This document shows positions 35,980 to 44,921 of a stretch of 64,000 nucleotides of DNA, in pieces. The notes below the pieces were generated by a model that saw only the letters and a list, made by a program, of their open reading frames with translations, ran no database searches and was not told the origin of the DNA. Both the position numbers and the translations under genes were made by a program. This DNA is from Bog-113 sp963752695 (GTDB lineage: Bacteria; Acidobacteriota; Terriglobia; Bryobacterales; Bryobacteraceae): contig CAVVZB010000002.1 in NCBI GenBank assembly GCA_963752695.1, positions 1,302,001 to 1,366,000 of the forward strand. Direction: 5' to 3'. Positions within the stretch are counted from its first letter, which is position 1. Each line of letters opens with the position of its first letter.

Positions 35980-36728
35980 CCGCGGATACTCTCATTCGCG
36001 GATTGGGCGCGCGTCGTCATGGCTCTACCTGGATGGCGAAGTGTCCCGCTCATCCCGACAACAATCCGAGCCTCTCGATCACGGAAAAGAACGGCAGTGT
36101 TCTCGTTCATTGCCACGCTGGTTGTTCACAGCGCGACGTCATCGATGCACTGAAGCACAAAGGCCTCTGGACATCGGAACCAGCGCCACGGATAGAGAAA
36201 CGGCAGAAGCTATCGCCAGTTACTATCGCGTACGACTATCACGATGAACGCGGGCAATTGCTCTATCAAATCACTCGGCATGAGCCTATGCCCGGCGAGC
36301 CGAAGCCGTTCCGGCAACGTTACCCGGATGGACGCGGCGATTGGATTTGGAAGAAACACCCGCGTCAGGTGCTCTATCACCTTCCCGAGGTATTAGAGTC
36401 ACCCGTCGTTTTCATTGTTGAGGGCGAGAAAGACGCCGACACGTTGCGCTCTCACGGGTTTGCTGCGACGACGAGCGCGGGCGGCGCAAAGGCGGAATGG
36501 TTGCCGTCATTCACCGGCGCACTCCGCGGACGCGAATGCATTCTGATACCCGACAACGATCAGCCGGGCCGCTTACGCGTGCTTCGGATCGCGCGTGCAC
36601 TGCTCGGCAATGCCGCACGAATCATCGTCATGGACTTGGACGGCGGTAAGGATGTTACCGATTGGTTCGAGGCTGGACATAGCGAACTTGAGCTCATAGA
36701 TCGCGTGGAAGGCAAGGTGCGCCAGTGA
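35976..36728 (+). CDS. CHC2 zinc-finger/TOPRIM primase-like protein
   Basis: 250 residues. The CHC2-type zinc finger uses Cys23, His26, Cys46 and Cys50 (KCPAHPDNNPSLSI...VHCHAGC). The TOPRIM part has the conserved Glu in FIVEGEKDADTL (near 145) and the Asp pair in LIPDNDQPGRLR (near 190). This is the DnaG/phage-primase arrangement without a DnaB-interaction domain. It overlaps the downstream helicase by 4 bases, making a compact replication module. A short phage-type primase that acts with the helicase is the likely role. Confidence 0.88.
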   Translation: MTADTLIRGLGARRHGSTWMAKCPAHPDNNPSLSITEKNGSVLVHCHAGCSQRDVIDALKHKGLWTSEPAPRIEKRQKLSPVTIAYDYHDERGQLLYQITRHEPMPGEPKPFRQRYPDGRGDWIWKKHPRQVLYHLPEVLESPVVFIVEGEKDADTLRSHGFAATTSAGGAKAEWLPSFTGALRGRECILIPDNDQPGRLRVLRIARALLGNAARIIVMDLDGGKDVTDWFEAGHSELELIDRVEGKVRQ

Positions 36729-37768
36729 GGCGCGAGGTTCACGAGGAACCCGACATTTCGACCGTGGCGGAAGGATGGGCCATTCCGGACGGCGACGATG
36801 GCAAGCGCGCGGAGGCCACCAAACCGGAACCCATGGTTCTCAGTGTGGCGGACCTCTATCGCATGGAATTTCCCAAGGCCGAAATGCTGATCGAGGGTTT
36901 TACGCCGAAACGGGGCGCCTCACTGATCGTCGGCGCGGCGAAGTCAGGGAAAACGTTATTAGCCGTCCAGAAGGCTATCGCAGTGGCGAGCGGTAAGCCC
37001 TTGTTCGACTTCTATCCCGTACTCGATGCAGGTGCCGCAATGATCGTGGAACAGGATGATCCGGCCGGGGCGGGCAGCATCAAGACGATTCTCCAGCACG
37101 CCGGGGCGGAAAACACGCTTCCCATTTACGTCGTTCCGCGGCTCTCGTTCGGGTTTGGTCCTGAACTGTTGGAATGGCTCGAACGGCAGGCGCGGAGTCT
37201 GTCTCTCAAGCTGATTGTCCTGGACTCCTACACCGCACTTCGTGGTTCACGGAAGCCGGGAGTGGATTTCGTCAAATCGGAACAGACGGAACTCGCGCAA
37301 CTCGATGAACTCGGCAAGCGCGTGGGATGCGCGATCGAATTGATTCACCACGCTTCCAAGGGATCAGCGGGGAACGACTGGAGTTCGCAAGCTGCCGGCA
37401 GTTTCGCAATCGCGGCGGCGACTGAAGCGCAAATCAACATCTCGCGATTCGAGCATCTTGACAATAGCTCCCCGGAACGGCTCATCCGGATTCGCGGGCG
37501 GCATTCGGCCGATCTAGAACTGGTGCTTCGATTCCGGAAAGAAACCTTGAACTTCGAGCACGTACTCGAAGGGAGTGCGGCATCGGAATATCCGTTGCTC
37601 TTGCAAATTCAAAGCGCGTTCAATGGTTCGGCATTCGGGCCGAAAGAATTGTTGATGGCAACCGGGCTAAGTCTCGCCACGGTAAACCGGAAGATTGGCA
37701 AGCTTTGTCACGCGGGCGCGCTTCAGAAGTGCGGTTATGGCGAGTACCGGCTCGTGGGATTGCGATGA
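36725..37768 (+). CDS. RecA-fold AAA ATPase, RepA/replicative-helicase-like
   Basis: 347 residues with a GTG start in the GTGA overlap. Walker A is GAAKSGKT (residues 70-77), the Walker B strand is LIVLDSYTAL (about 157-166), followed by IELIHHASKGS, typical of the AAA_25/RepA hexameric helicase group. The C-terminal 60 residues form a winged-helix-like region (FGPKELLMATGLSLATVNRKIGKL). Probably the replicative helicase of the element, or a loader, acting with the upstream primase. Confidence 0.87.
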   Translation: MRREVHEEPDISTVAEGWAIPDGDDGKRAEATKPEPMVLSVADLYRMEFPKAEMLIEGFTPKRGASLIVGAAKSGKTLLAVQKAIAVASGKPLFDFYPVLDAGAAMIVEQDDPAGAGSIKTILQHAGAENTLPIYVVPRLSFGFGPELLEWLERQARSLSLKLIVLDSYTALRGSRKPGVDFVKSEQTELAQLDELGKRVGCAIELIHHASKGSAGNDWSSQAAGSFAIAAATEAQINISRFEHLDNSSPERLIRIRGRHSADLELVLRFRKETLNFEHVLEGSAASEYPLLLQIQSAFNGSAFGPKELLMATGLSLATVNRKIGKLCHAGALQKCGYGEYRLVGLR

Positions 37769-38081
37769 GCTGAGGCACAGGGGATGGTTGATACGGTTGA
37801 GATACTTCAAGGACACCATAAAGACGTGTCTATTGTTTTCAATGAGATAAGTATCTCATCTATATCAATACTATCAACTATCTCAAGAACCCTAGTTATC
37901 GCTCTTCTATCAATCGTGCCCTTATATCGTCGCCCGGAATGAGCTTCTAAGCCGTTCCGGTGAGAGAGTTCCACCAACCGCCTATCTCCTGCGGTTGCGA
38001 TGGCTGGCCCTGGTTTCGAACCCGGGGCCTTTTCTATTTGTGGAGATAGCCAACGCGGAAACAAACGAAAGGACGGAACGA
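37769..38081. other. 313-base non-coding stretch with iteron-like repeats, possible replication origin
   Basis: No convincing gene. It holds copies of WTGAGATA: TTGAGATA at 37797-37804, ATGAGATA at 37842-37849, and inverted copies TATCTCAT at 37852-37859 and TATCTCAA at 37879-37886. The middle two form an 8-bp-arm dyad. The section 37830-37920 is visibly A/T-rich. Its place directly behind primase-helicase is what one expects of an origin. Confidence 0.45.
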
Positions 38082-38240
38082 ATGGAACAGACAGTAATCG
38101 CGGAATGGGGCGAACTGCAGTATGTCGCGAGCGTGAACGCCTATGGCGTTGCGACGATAGCGGCACACACGCAGCCGGAACGGGTTGAAGATGCCGAGAT
38201 TGATCGGTTTCACGACGATGGCGGAGCCGTATCAGTGTGA
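38082..38240 (+). CDS. small unknown element protein (52 aa)
   Basis: Begins MEQTVIAEWGELQYVASVNA and ends with an acidic tail. No family recognised. AAAGGA lies upstream of ATG 38082; the longer frame upstream has no start support. Confidence 0.5.
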   Translation: MEQTVIAEWGELQYVASVNAYGVATIAAHTQPERVEDAEIDRFHDDGGAVSV

Positions 38241-38592
38241 CTTACACCGGGCAAGCCTCGATGCGACGTTACATCGGAACACGCGATGAATAAAAGCAAA
38301 AATGCAGACTAAAAGAGATGCGTGGCCTATAAGTTGTGGATTTTGTTCAAGTTAGGCCGGGGGGCGATCTTTATCTCTACCGTGTCACGTGCGAGACCGC
38401 CGTGGCCACTTTTTACACGCTTAGCCAAATGGAGAATTTGTGACATACGTCATCGGCCCGTTGTTAAAACACCCTTTATTTTCAATCATTTATGAGTCCG
38501 CCTCACAAGCGACGGACAGCACACGATAAGGGCATTCCAGCAACTCATGTAGTAGTTGCCGACACGACTTTTACACCAAAAAGGAGAACACT
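38241..38592. other. 352-base stretch without a recognised gene
   Basis: No open frame here has a recognisable product. A ribosome site (AAGGAG) at its end belongs to the small terminase. In complete phages an HNH nuclease often occupies this place; none is seen. Confidence 0.5.
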
Positions 38593-38991
38593 TTGGGTAA
38601 ATCACCAGTACCAACTAATATTCAACGCCTTCGCGGAACCGCACGCAAACATCGGCTTGCCAAGCGTGCCGGGGAACTGCGCCTCACACCGGCCTTCCCG
38701 GAGCCGCCCGAGGGGCTCCCTGCGGCGGCACTGGCCGAATGGAAGCGCATTGAGAGCGAATCGCAATATGCGTGCGTGTTGACCGCCGCGGATCGACAGC
38801 TATTGATCATCTACAGCACGTTGTCGGCGGAATACAACGCAGGCGCTTGCGGGTTAGGGCCACTGATGCAAACATCGCGCCTCGCTCAACTGCGGGCCGT
38901 CTGTAGCGAATTGGGCATGTCTCCACCATCGCGGGTGAAGATCCAGCTTCCCGGCGAGAAGAAACCTCGGAACAAGTTCGAAGACTTATGA
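38593..38991 (+). CDS. terS: phage terminase small subunit, P27 family
   Basis: 132 residues, TTG start preceded by AAAGGAGAACAC. The P27/Terminase_4 layout is present: basic N-terminus, FPEPPEGLPAAALAEWKRIES, LTAADRQLLIIYSTLSAEYN, and the C-terminal LRAVCSELGMSPPSRVKIQ. It would recognise the packaging site. The matching large terminase, which normally follows directly, is absent here and in the rest of the element. That is the situation in TerS-carrying phage satellites, but also in deleted prophages. The next gene starts in an ATGA overlap. Confidence 0.85.
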   Translation: MGKSPVPTNIQRLRGTARKHRLAKRAGELRLTPAFPEPPEGLPAAALAEWKRIESESQYACVLTAADRQLLIIYSTLSAEYNAGACGLGPLMQTSRLAQLRAVCSELGMSPPSRVKIQLPGEKKPRNKFEDL

Positions 38992-39272
38992 TGTGTCGCG
39001 GGCTGTCGAGGTACCGCCCGTACATCCCGGAGCCGGGTGACTATCTCCAGGGGCGGGATCGCGAACTGTTCCTGAAGATCCGGGCGGAAATGGCCGACGT
39101 GCTCACCGAGTTCTGGCCGACCGATCTCCACTACATCGACGTGTTGGCGATTCTCCTCCGTGAGCAGGAAGAGGGCATCGCGATGTTAGAACGCTACGAA
39201 CTCGAAGCGATGTACCAACGAGACTGCGGAATTAACGATGAAGCCTTGCGCCGGATACGGGGTGAACCATGA
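38988..39272 (+). CDS. unknown phage-type protein (94 aa)
   Basis: No family recognised. Acidic and helical: RELFLKIRAEMADVLTEFWPTDLHYIDVLAILLREQEEGIAML. The ATGA overlap with terS and 4-base overlap with the next gene place it in the same operon. Confidence 0.62.
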   Translation: MMCRGLSRYRPYIPEPGDYLQGRDRELFLKIRAEMADVLTEFWPTDLHYIDVLAILLREQEEGIAMLERYELEAMYQRDCGINDEALRRIRGEP

Positions 39273-39595
39273 ACTCCTATCAAGAGCGATTGCCCTGCGG
39301 CCGGTTAATCTGGGCGTTCCGTCCATTCAGCCATTGGCCGGGACAATTGCAGCCAACAACTACCGCCACAAAAGATCGCGGAGAGAAACGCGATATCGAG
39401 TTAGGTGCGCTCTTAGCCCGCTGTGAGGCCATCAATCTCGCATTGGCAACCGAGGTTTTGAATGTCTCAAGCCGACAGTTGCGGCGCCTGATAGCAGGCG
39501 GCAAGCTGGAGTGCGCGACAAAGGGCAAGGTGACCTCCTCAAGTATCCGCGAGTGGATTCGCTCGGGTCAACCGCGATCAGTAGCTAAGAAATAA
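39269..39595 (+). CDS. HTH-domain element protein (108 aa)
   Basis: The C-terminal half carries a helix-turn-helix of the excisionase/HTH_17 kind: LALATEVLNVSSRQLRRLIAGGKL, then KVTSSSIREWIRSGQ. The first 45 residues are of poor quality and the true start may be internal. A regulatory role is inferred. Confidence 0.6.
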   Translation: MNSYQERLPCGRLIWAFRPFSHWPGQLQPTTTATKDRGEKRDIELGALLARCEAINLALATEVLNVSSRQLRRLIAGGKLECATKGKVTSSSIREWIRSGQPRSVAKK

Positions 39596-39750
39596 AAACG
39601 GACCTACCTACTGACGCGGATCTATTGTCAGCAGACACTGAGAGTATCCTTCCACTCCCGGCGGGCTGGGCGGCTTCGGATAGTTCGGTGACACATGGCC
39701 AACACGCTAAGAGGTTCGCCCGGCCTGTTAAGTAGTTGAGAGGAATAACG

Positions 39751-39996
39751 ATGAATACGGATTCTGCAAATAGGGTGTTAAGCGCCGTAAGTGAATTGAA
39801 GGATGCCGTCAAGGGCCTGATCGAGGACGCGCATCCTAGCGGCGTTGAAGGTATTTTCGATGGCTTGTATCCTGGCAGGTCCAGTCTGAGCGTCAGGGGC
39901 GCGCGGATGGCTCTCTTCAATGCCGTTGTAGCTCTGCTGGGAGCTGACCTGAGAGCGAGCGGCGCACGAAAGAAACTCCCGGAGGTAAGGGCATGA
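39751..39996 (+). CDS. unknown small protein before the prohead protease remnant
   Basis: 81 residues beginning MNTDSANRVLSAVSELKDAV, with GAGAGGA upstream of ATG 39751. No family recognised. Its stop overlaps ATG 39993, the ancestral start of the prohead protease (ATGA). Confidence 0.62.
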   Translation: MNTDSANRVLSAVSELKDAVKGLIEDAHPSGVEGIFDGLYPGRSSLSVRGARMALFNAVVALLGADLRASGARKKLPEVRA

Positions 39997-40690
39997 GCAA
40001 TTTTGAATGCCGAGATATCGGCATTAGCGGTTTCCGGCCTGGAGTATCGTTCACAAGGCCGGAAGCTCGGCGGCTACGCGGCAACGTATAACTGCGAAAG
40101 TAGCGACCTGGGCGGATTCACGGAAGTCATTTCGCGCGGCGCATTCAGAAGCGTATTCCAGAACAGCCCCGATGTTGTCTTGAATTTCAATCACGACATT
40201 CGAACTACATTTTAGGCCGCACCGGGGCCGGAACGCTCGAGTTTGAACGAAGACACCAAAGGACTTGCAGTTTGAGGCCGACTCTCGCCGATACCCAAAC
40301 TGATTCAACGATATGGTGCTGTCGCCGATGCGGCGTGGGGAACTGAAGAGCAATGAGTTTCGCGTTCAAGGTTGGCAGAGACGGGCAGATCATGGGACCA
40401 CAGGAGCTAATGGTGCTGCGCAGGCGGACGATCAAGCCAGTTCAGCAGCATCGCATGACGTAGCAGTGCTCGCAACAGATCCAAGCGTACTCCATCGACT
40501 AGCGTTAGCTTCCGCAGCCCACGCGATGTACTTAACGAGATCGCGGCGTATCGAATCCGGACGATTACCGAATCGATCTTTACCGAAGCCGGTTGGAATT
40601 GGCCGGAGGAAAGCAGCAGGGCGAAGTCGGGCTCACTACAAGTTGGACCTTATATCGCAGGAAACTCGACCTACTTTCACTCTAGGAGAC
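39993..40690 (+). pseudogene. HK97-type prohead protease, broken by several frameshifts
   Basis: ATG 39993 has a perfect GGAGG site, but the frame shifts near 40003. In the next frame the text reads GLEYRSQGRKLGGYAATYN, DLGGFTEVISRGAF and VVLNFNHD, which is clearly a U35/HK97 prohead protease, up to a TAG at 40213. Family blocks then continue in changing frames: RTGAGTLEFE, DTKGLQFEAD-like, ADTQT, NDMVLSPMRRGELKS and SFAFKVGRDGQ. At least four indels are needed. The rest, to about 40690, is degraded beyond recognition. Maturation protease function must be lost. Confidence 0.85.
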
Positions 40691-40693
40691 GTA

Positions 40694-41416
40694 ATGCTTC
40701 TCAATCGGAATAAACGAACGGAAACGCCAGAAGTACCCAGTGACTTAAAGGCACGGCTTACGCAACTAGAAGCCGCCATCGAAACTACCAGACAAGACTT
40801 AGCCGCGGCGCGTGAAGATGCGGATACTCAAAACACCGACAGCATCCTTCAGGGCGGTCACTTCGATCATGGGTTACAGAACAAGGCCGAGGCCTTATCG
40901 ATCAAGCTGGCGAGCCTGGAGAGCGAGCGACGGCCATTGGCGGCGGCGGTAACTCAGCAGCAGATCAAAGCCAGCCAGGAAGCCGCTGAAGCCGAGTTGC
41001 GGCGAGTCGAGGGCATCAAAGCACGTTACCGCCTGGAGCTCAAGACGTTGGTTGCGAGCGTTATCGAGGCCACATCCGCACATGCGAGGGCAACGCGCGT
41101 ATACAACGAATTGCCATTCCGGGCCGCGAACGAATTGAGTCTTCCGCGGGGTGATATGAATTTGAGTCCGGTTGTCGATGCTTGGAAAATGGCCGTGATT
41201 GATCAAGGTTATGGGGACTTACTCCCGGCCGATGATGGGGCCCTGATGGTGTACGAAGCCACCAAAAGAGGGGATGCTGAATGGAATCAACGCTGGCTTG
41301 ATCGGCGAGCGGGGAAGCTCGACGCGCATGAGAGGCGCAACGATGTTCAAAGCATCACAATCAAGGCGCGGCCGGCCGCTTCCCGCATCGGCGAGCACGG
41401 CGTGGAAGTGGCGTAG
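40694..41416 (+). CDS. coiled-coil phage-type protein (240 aa)
   Basis: ATG 40694 has a strong TAGGAGACGTA site, so I start here although the frame is open upstream through the protease remnant. Residues 15-125 are a long helical coiled coil (DLKARLTQLEAAIETTRQDLAAA, KAEALSIKLASLESERRPLAAAV). The C-terminal part includes NELSLPRGDMNLSPVVDAWK. No family recognised; position between protease and tape measure suggests a head or tail structural/scaffold protein. Confidence 0.65.
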   Translation: MLLNRNKRTETPEVPSDLKARLTQLEAAIETTRQDLAAAREDADTQNTDSILQGGHFDHGLQNKAEALSIKLASLESERRPLAAAVTQQQIKASQEAAEAELRRVEGIKARYRLELKTLVASVIEATSAHARATRVYNELPFRAANELSLPRGDMNLSPVVDAWKMAVIDQGYGDLLPADDGALMVYEATKRGDAEWNQRWLDRRAGKLDAHERRNDVQSITIKARPAASRIGEHGVEVA

Positions 41417-41423
41417 AAGGCCA

Positions 41424-41714
41424 ATGACAACTAAGCCGACACCGCGGGAGATTGTGGATGCGGAAAACGTTCTGGTTGAACTCTTCCGTCTGAAGGGGCG
41501 GAGCACGAACTTTCGGGATTTATCAAAGGCTGTACTTCGGTCATTCGATGCCATTGACCTATTCGAAAGACAAGCCGATCTTACCGTCACTCCCGAACGG
41601 CTTACTGATGCTCAAATAATTTTGCAACTCTCATTCACGGATTACGGGGAATCGGAACTGATTCGCAAGGCAGTTCGGATACTCAAGGCAAGCGGTAAGT
41701 TGCGCGGTAACTAA
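41424..41714 (+). CDS. small protein upstream of tape measure (96 aa)
   Basis: Starts MTTKPTPREIVDAENVLVEL with AGAAGG upstream. No family recognised. In tailed phages this place is normally taken by the tail assembly chaperone, but the sequence does not show it clearly. Confidence 0.6.
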   Translation: MTTKPTPREIVDAENVLVELFRLKGRSTNFRDLSKAVLRSFDAIDLFERQADLTVTPERLTDAQIILQLSFTDYGESELIRKAVRILKASGKLRGN

Positions 41715-41741
41715 CGTCGCGAGACGAAGGAGAAAACGACG

Positions 41742-44390
41742 ATGGCAGCTTTGGGTGACCTAATTGTAAGAGTGGGTTGCGAAATTGACGGGTTCCGGGA
41801 TGCGCTTCGGACAGCTTCGCAACTGGCGGGCGAAACCATTGACAACATCGCGGAGAGATTAGGTAATCTCCAAAGCGTAGGCGCGAATCTCGCCTTAGCT
41901 GGTGGAGCTATCACGGCTGGGCTTACTGTCCCGATTCTCAAAATTGGGGAAGCCGCACTCGGTGCCGCCGGGAACATGGAGCAGGTGACCATCGCAATGA
42001 CCCACTTCATGGGGTCTGCGGAGAAGGCCACGGAGTTTGTCAAGCAGCTCGCAGCCTTCGCCAGTACCACGCCGTTTCAAGTGCAGGATCTCATGCATGG
42101 CGCACAAGCTCTCCTCGCGATGCACGTCGCTGGGAAGGATGTTATCCCGACACTTCGCACTATCGGCGATCAGTTGTCATCCGTTGGGCGCATGGATCAG
42201 CTCGATAGGGTAATCCTTGCGTTCGGTAAGTTGGGGCAAGCCTCAACCGGATACGGGCGAGAGTTAATGGAACTCAACCGAGATGCGGTTGTTCCCACGT
42301 TGGACTATATCGCTCAGGCTTTCGGCAAGACGACCGATCAAGTAAAGAAGATGATGAAGGATGGCCTGATATCCGGCCAGCAAGCAGCGGACGCCGTCTT
42401 AGCCGGAATAGCGAGAAACGCGGGCGGCATGATGGCCTCCCAAATGGATAGTTATAAAGGGCTCATGACCAACGTGAAAGATCAGATCACGTTGACGCTT
42501 GTGGATATCGGGAACCAGCTTCTCCCGTTCGGGAAGATGTTCACCCAACTTGCCGGGAGTGTACTGGCCGGTGTAAAGAGCATGGCTTCAGCCTTTGGAA
42601 ACCTACCGGCGCCGGTTCGGGTGTTCTCTATTGCGCTGCTAGGCATCGCGGCGGGCGCTGGACCGGCACTCGTGGCACTGGGCGGCATCACGTTCGCGAT
42701 TGGCGCACTCGCTCCACTTGCGGGGGCCGTAGCGGGCGTTCTCGGCATCTCAGTGGGGGCGCTGGCTGGCTGGGGCGCTGCGCTGGGCGTAGGGATAGCG
42801 GCGCTTGCGGCGTTCGCACTTGCTGTGGCGAAGCACTGGAGTTCTGTTAAGGCCGTAACGGTTCAGGCATGGGCAGGAATCAAGGAAGCAGTCGGCGCGA
42901 TCTTCGCTCCCACGGTCGCCAAGTTAACGGCGATTTGGAATGTGATCGGGCCGATTTGGACAACAGCATGGAACGGAATCGCATCCGCTCTCAAGGGCGT
43001 ATGGATGGAGATCTGGGATGCGGCGAAGGTGGTTTGGGGCGGCATCACGTTCGCGTTTGAGAAGTTCATCTCGGTCGCTCGAACGATTCCAGGAGTCGCA
43101 AAATTATTGGATCTCGGGAAGACTTGGGATAGCGCGGAGAAGCTTCGCATCTCGACAGAAGCCGCAACCGGCGCGCTGAAGAAACACGGCGATCAGGCGC
43201 CCATCACAGCAGCATCGCTCGGGCTTGTCACAGATGCCATGAACAAAGCTCACGAGGCCGGATCAAAGATGGTGTTCGTCCCGGCCACGATGGACCTTGG
43301 GGCGCTGAAGGATCGTAACCAGAAAGAGCAAGAGTATCTCGGGATGCTGAAGGCGCAAGCGCAACTTCAGGCGTTCAACGCTGGGGTGAAGTCTGGCGTA
43401 TTTGGCGATCAGGCGTTAGATGGCGCCATGAAGATTCAGGAAGCGGGCGCGCGTGCTTCGGCTTCCATCAAGAACTTGGGCGATGCGCTGAAGCTGATCG
43501 GCGATGCTTCCACGGCGCCGTTCGACAAGATCAAAGAGGCGTACAAAACCCTCGATATCGAATCGTCGGCATCCCTGATGGACGAGGCGAAGCGGGCGCA
43601 GGCCGCATTCGCGCTGATAAAGAATTCCGGCATGGCATCGGCGGAAGATATCGAAAAGGCATTTGAGGCCATGAATAAGGCGATGTCGAAGGCCAATAAA
43701 AAGGGCGGCCCGGGCGATTTCATCACGGAGATGTCCCATAACTTTGGCGAGTCCATTCAAAAGATGCTGGATGGCACCACGCGCTTTTCTACCGGGTTCA
43801 AGGCGATGGGTGTAGGGCTGCTCGCGTCCTGGGGACAGACCGTCGATAAAATGATTGCGTCCTGGCTGGCCGGTGAAGTAAAGAAGCTTGTATTGCACCT
43901 AGCCACGAACGCGGGCATCGTGACGGACGATGCGGCAACTGCGGCGGCATCGGATTCTATCAGCTTGGCATCACACGCCAAGGACATGCTCATCAATGCC
44001 GAGGGCGCAGCGGCAAAGGCGTTCAAGGCCGCGATGGAGCTTCCATTCCCGATCAACGCGGTAGTTGCTCCAATCGCGGCGGCCGGCGCTTTCGCTGGCG
44101 TAATGGCGTTAGGTGCCGTCTCGGCTGAAGGCGGCGCCGATCTCCCGAATTACAACACGGTCGGGATGCTCCATCCCCGGGAAATGGTTCTCCCGCGCGG
44201 GCTGGCTGACAAGATTCGCGGCTTACCTGAAGGCGCGAATGCAACCGGCGGGCACACGTTCCACCAAGTCAATAATTACAAGAGCCCAACGCCAGCGAGT
44301 ATGAGTCGGTCGGATATGGCAAAGTTCTCGAAGCGTTCAGGGAAAGCGATGATGGGGATGGCGAGGAATCGGGCGCTGGGGATCGCTTAA
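41742..44390 (+). CDS. phage tail tape measure protein
   Basis: 882 residues, GAAGGAGAAAA ribosome site. The N-terminal tape-measure core reads QSVGANLALAGGAITAGLTVP, then AMTHFMGSAEKATEFVKQLAAFASTTPFQVQDLM and GRELMELNRDAVVPTLDYIAQAFG, all typical of TP901/lambda-type tape measure proteins. The centre (about 275-370) is very hydrophobic with Ala/Gly-rich helices, followed by long helical stretches and a Gly/Asn-rich C-terminus. It sets tail length in phages. No other recognisable tail gene follows, which is unusual. Confidence 0.88.
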   Translation: MAALGDLIVRVGCEIDGFRDALRTASQLAGETIDNIAERLGNLQSVGANLALAGGAITAGLTVPILKIGEAALGAAGNMEQVTIAMTHFMGSAEKATEFVKQLAAFASTTPFQVQDLMHGAQALLAMHVAGKDVIPTLRTIGDQLSSVGRMDQLDRVILAFGKLGQASTGYGRELMELNRDAVVPTLDYIAQAFGKTTDQVKKMMKDGLISGQQAADAVLAGIARNAGGMMASQMDSYKGLMTNVKDQITLTLVDIGNQLLPFGKMFTQLAGSVLAGVKSMASAFGNLPAPVRVFSIALLGIAAGAGPALVALGGITFAIGALAPLAGAVAGVLGISVGALAGWGAALGVGIAALAAFALAVAKHWSSVKAVTVQAWAGIKEAVGAIFAPTVAKLTAIWNVIGPIWTTAWNGIASALKGVWMEIWDAAKVVWGGITFAFEKFISVARTIPGVAKLLDLGKTWDSAEKLRISTEAATGALKKHGDQAPITAASLGLVTDAMNKAHEAGSKMVFVPATMDLGALKDRNQKEQEYLGMLKAQAQLQAFNAGVKSGVFGDQALDGAMKIQEAGARASASIKNLGDALKLIGDASTAPFDKIKEAYKTLDIESSASLMDEAKRAQAAFALIKNSGMASAEDIEKAFEAMNKAMSKANKKGGPGDFITEMSHNFGESIQKMLDGTTRFSTGFKAMGVGLLASWGQTVDKMIASWLAGEVKKLVLHLATNAGIVTDDAATAAASDSISLASHAKDMLINAEGAAAKAFKAAMELPFPINAVVAPIAAAGAFAGVMALGAVSAEGGADLPNYNTVGMLHPREMVLPRGLADKIRGLPEGANATGGHTFHQVNNYKSPTPASMSRSDMAKFSKRSGKAMMGMARNRALGIA

Positions 44391-44430
44391 GTCTGCGGGC
44401 GCGAAAACGAATTGAGCTACCAAAATAGAA

Positions 44431-44457
44431 AAGCCCCGTTCCTGCAAATCGGGGCTT
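44431..44457 (-). terminator. rho-independent terminator, best read on the minus strand
   Basis: AAGCCCCG (44431-44438) pairs with CGGGGCTT (44450-44457), 11-base loop. On the minus strand the stem is followed by TTCTATTTT, so it would end the two-gene minus cassette; on the plus strand it may also stop read-through from the tape measure gene. Confidence 0.75.
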
Positions 44458-44587
44458 CAGTTCGGGCATATACGATCAGCGGGCCGCTTGTATCCCCCCG
44501 AATTTACCAGCAGCCCGCCTTTGCGTCGACGCAGCAAATAGGATAAATGGCTTTCCTGAAACTGAACTGAAAGGGAAATATTTTCCG

Positions 44588-44920
44588 TCAGGCTTTGCCG
44601 GGCAGATGCCCGCGCAGCGTGGCGAGATGGCGTTTCAGGGCTTCGTATTCCGCAAACGTGATGCACACAAGCTGACCTACTTCCCCGTTGTGGAAATAGC
44701 CCAACTGGTAGCAGTCTTGCGGTTCAGGCGTGTGATTCACCCATTCGGGAATCGCTCGCGCGGCTTCGGCTCGCTTGCCGATCAGTTCCTGATACTCCTC
44801 CTGCGTGATCGGCGTTTCCACTGGATCGGCTGTCATGTCGTCGGGCGGCCAGTACGTCACGCTGTAGGGGACTTGATCCAGCGATGGTAGTGCCACTTTG
44901 GGCTTAAGGGCGTCCGGCAT
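44588..44920 (-). CDS. unknown cassette protein (110 aa)
   Basis: Begins MPDALKPKVALPSLDQVPYS; GGAGGA lies upstream of ATG 44920. No family recognised. It has TPITQEEYQELIGKRAEAARAIPEW and YQLGYFHNGEVGQLVCITFAEYEALKRHL, a soluble mixed protein. It follows the 220-residue gene with one base between, so the two are one operon on the strand opposite to the phage genes: a cargo-type arrangement. Confidence 0.65.
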   Translation of the reverse strand: MPDALKPKVALPSLDQVPYSVTYWPPDDMTADPVETPITQEEYQELIGKRAEAARAIPEWVNHTPEPQDCYQLGYFHNGEVGQLVCITFAEYEALKRHLATLRGHLPGKA

Positions 44921-44921
44921 C

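Noticed and set aside
37995..38050. T-arm-like sequence (GGTTTCGAACCC) suggesting a tRNA
   Set aside because: The stem has a mismatch and no acceptor, D or anticodon arm can be built on either strand.
40313..40693. N-terminal extension of the 240-residue coiled-coil protein
   Set aside because: This part is out-of-frame prohead protease remnant; a strong ribosome site supports the start at 40694.
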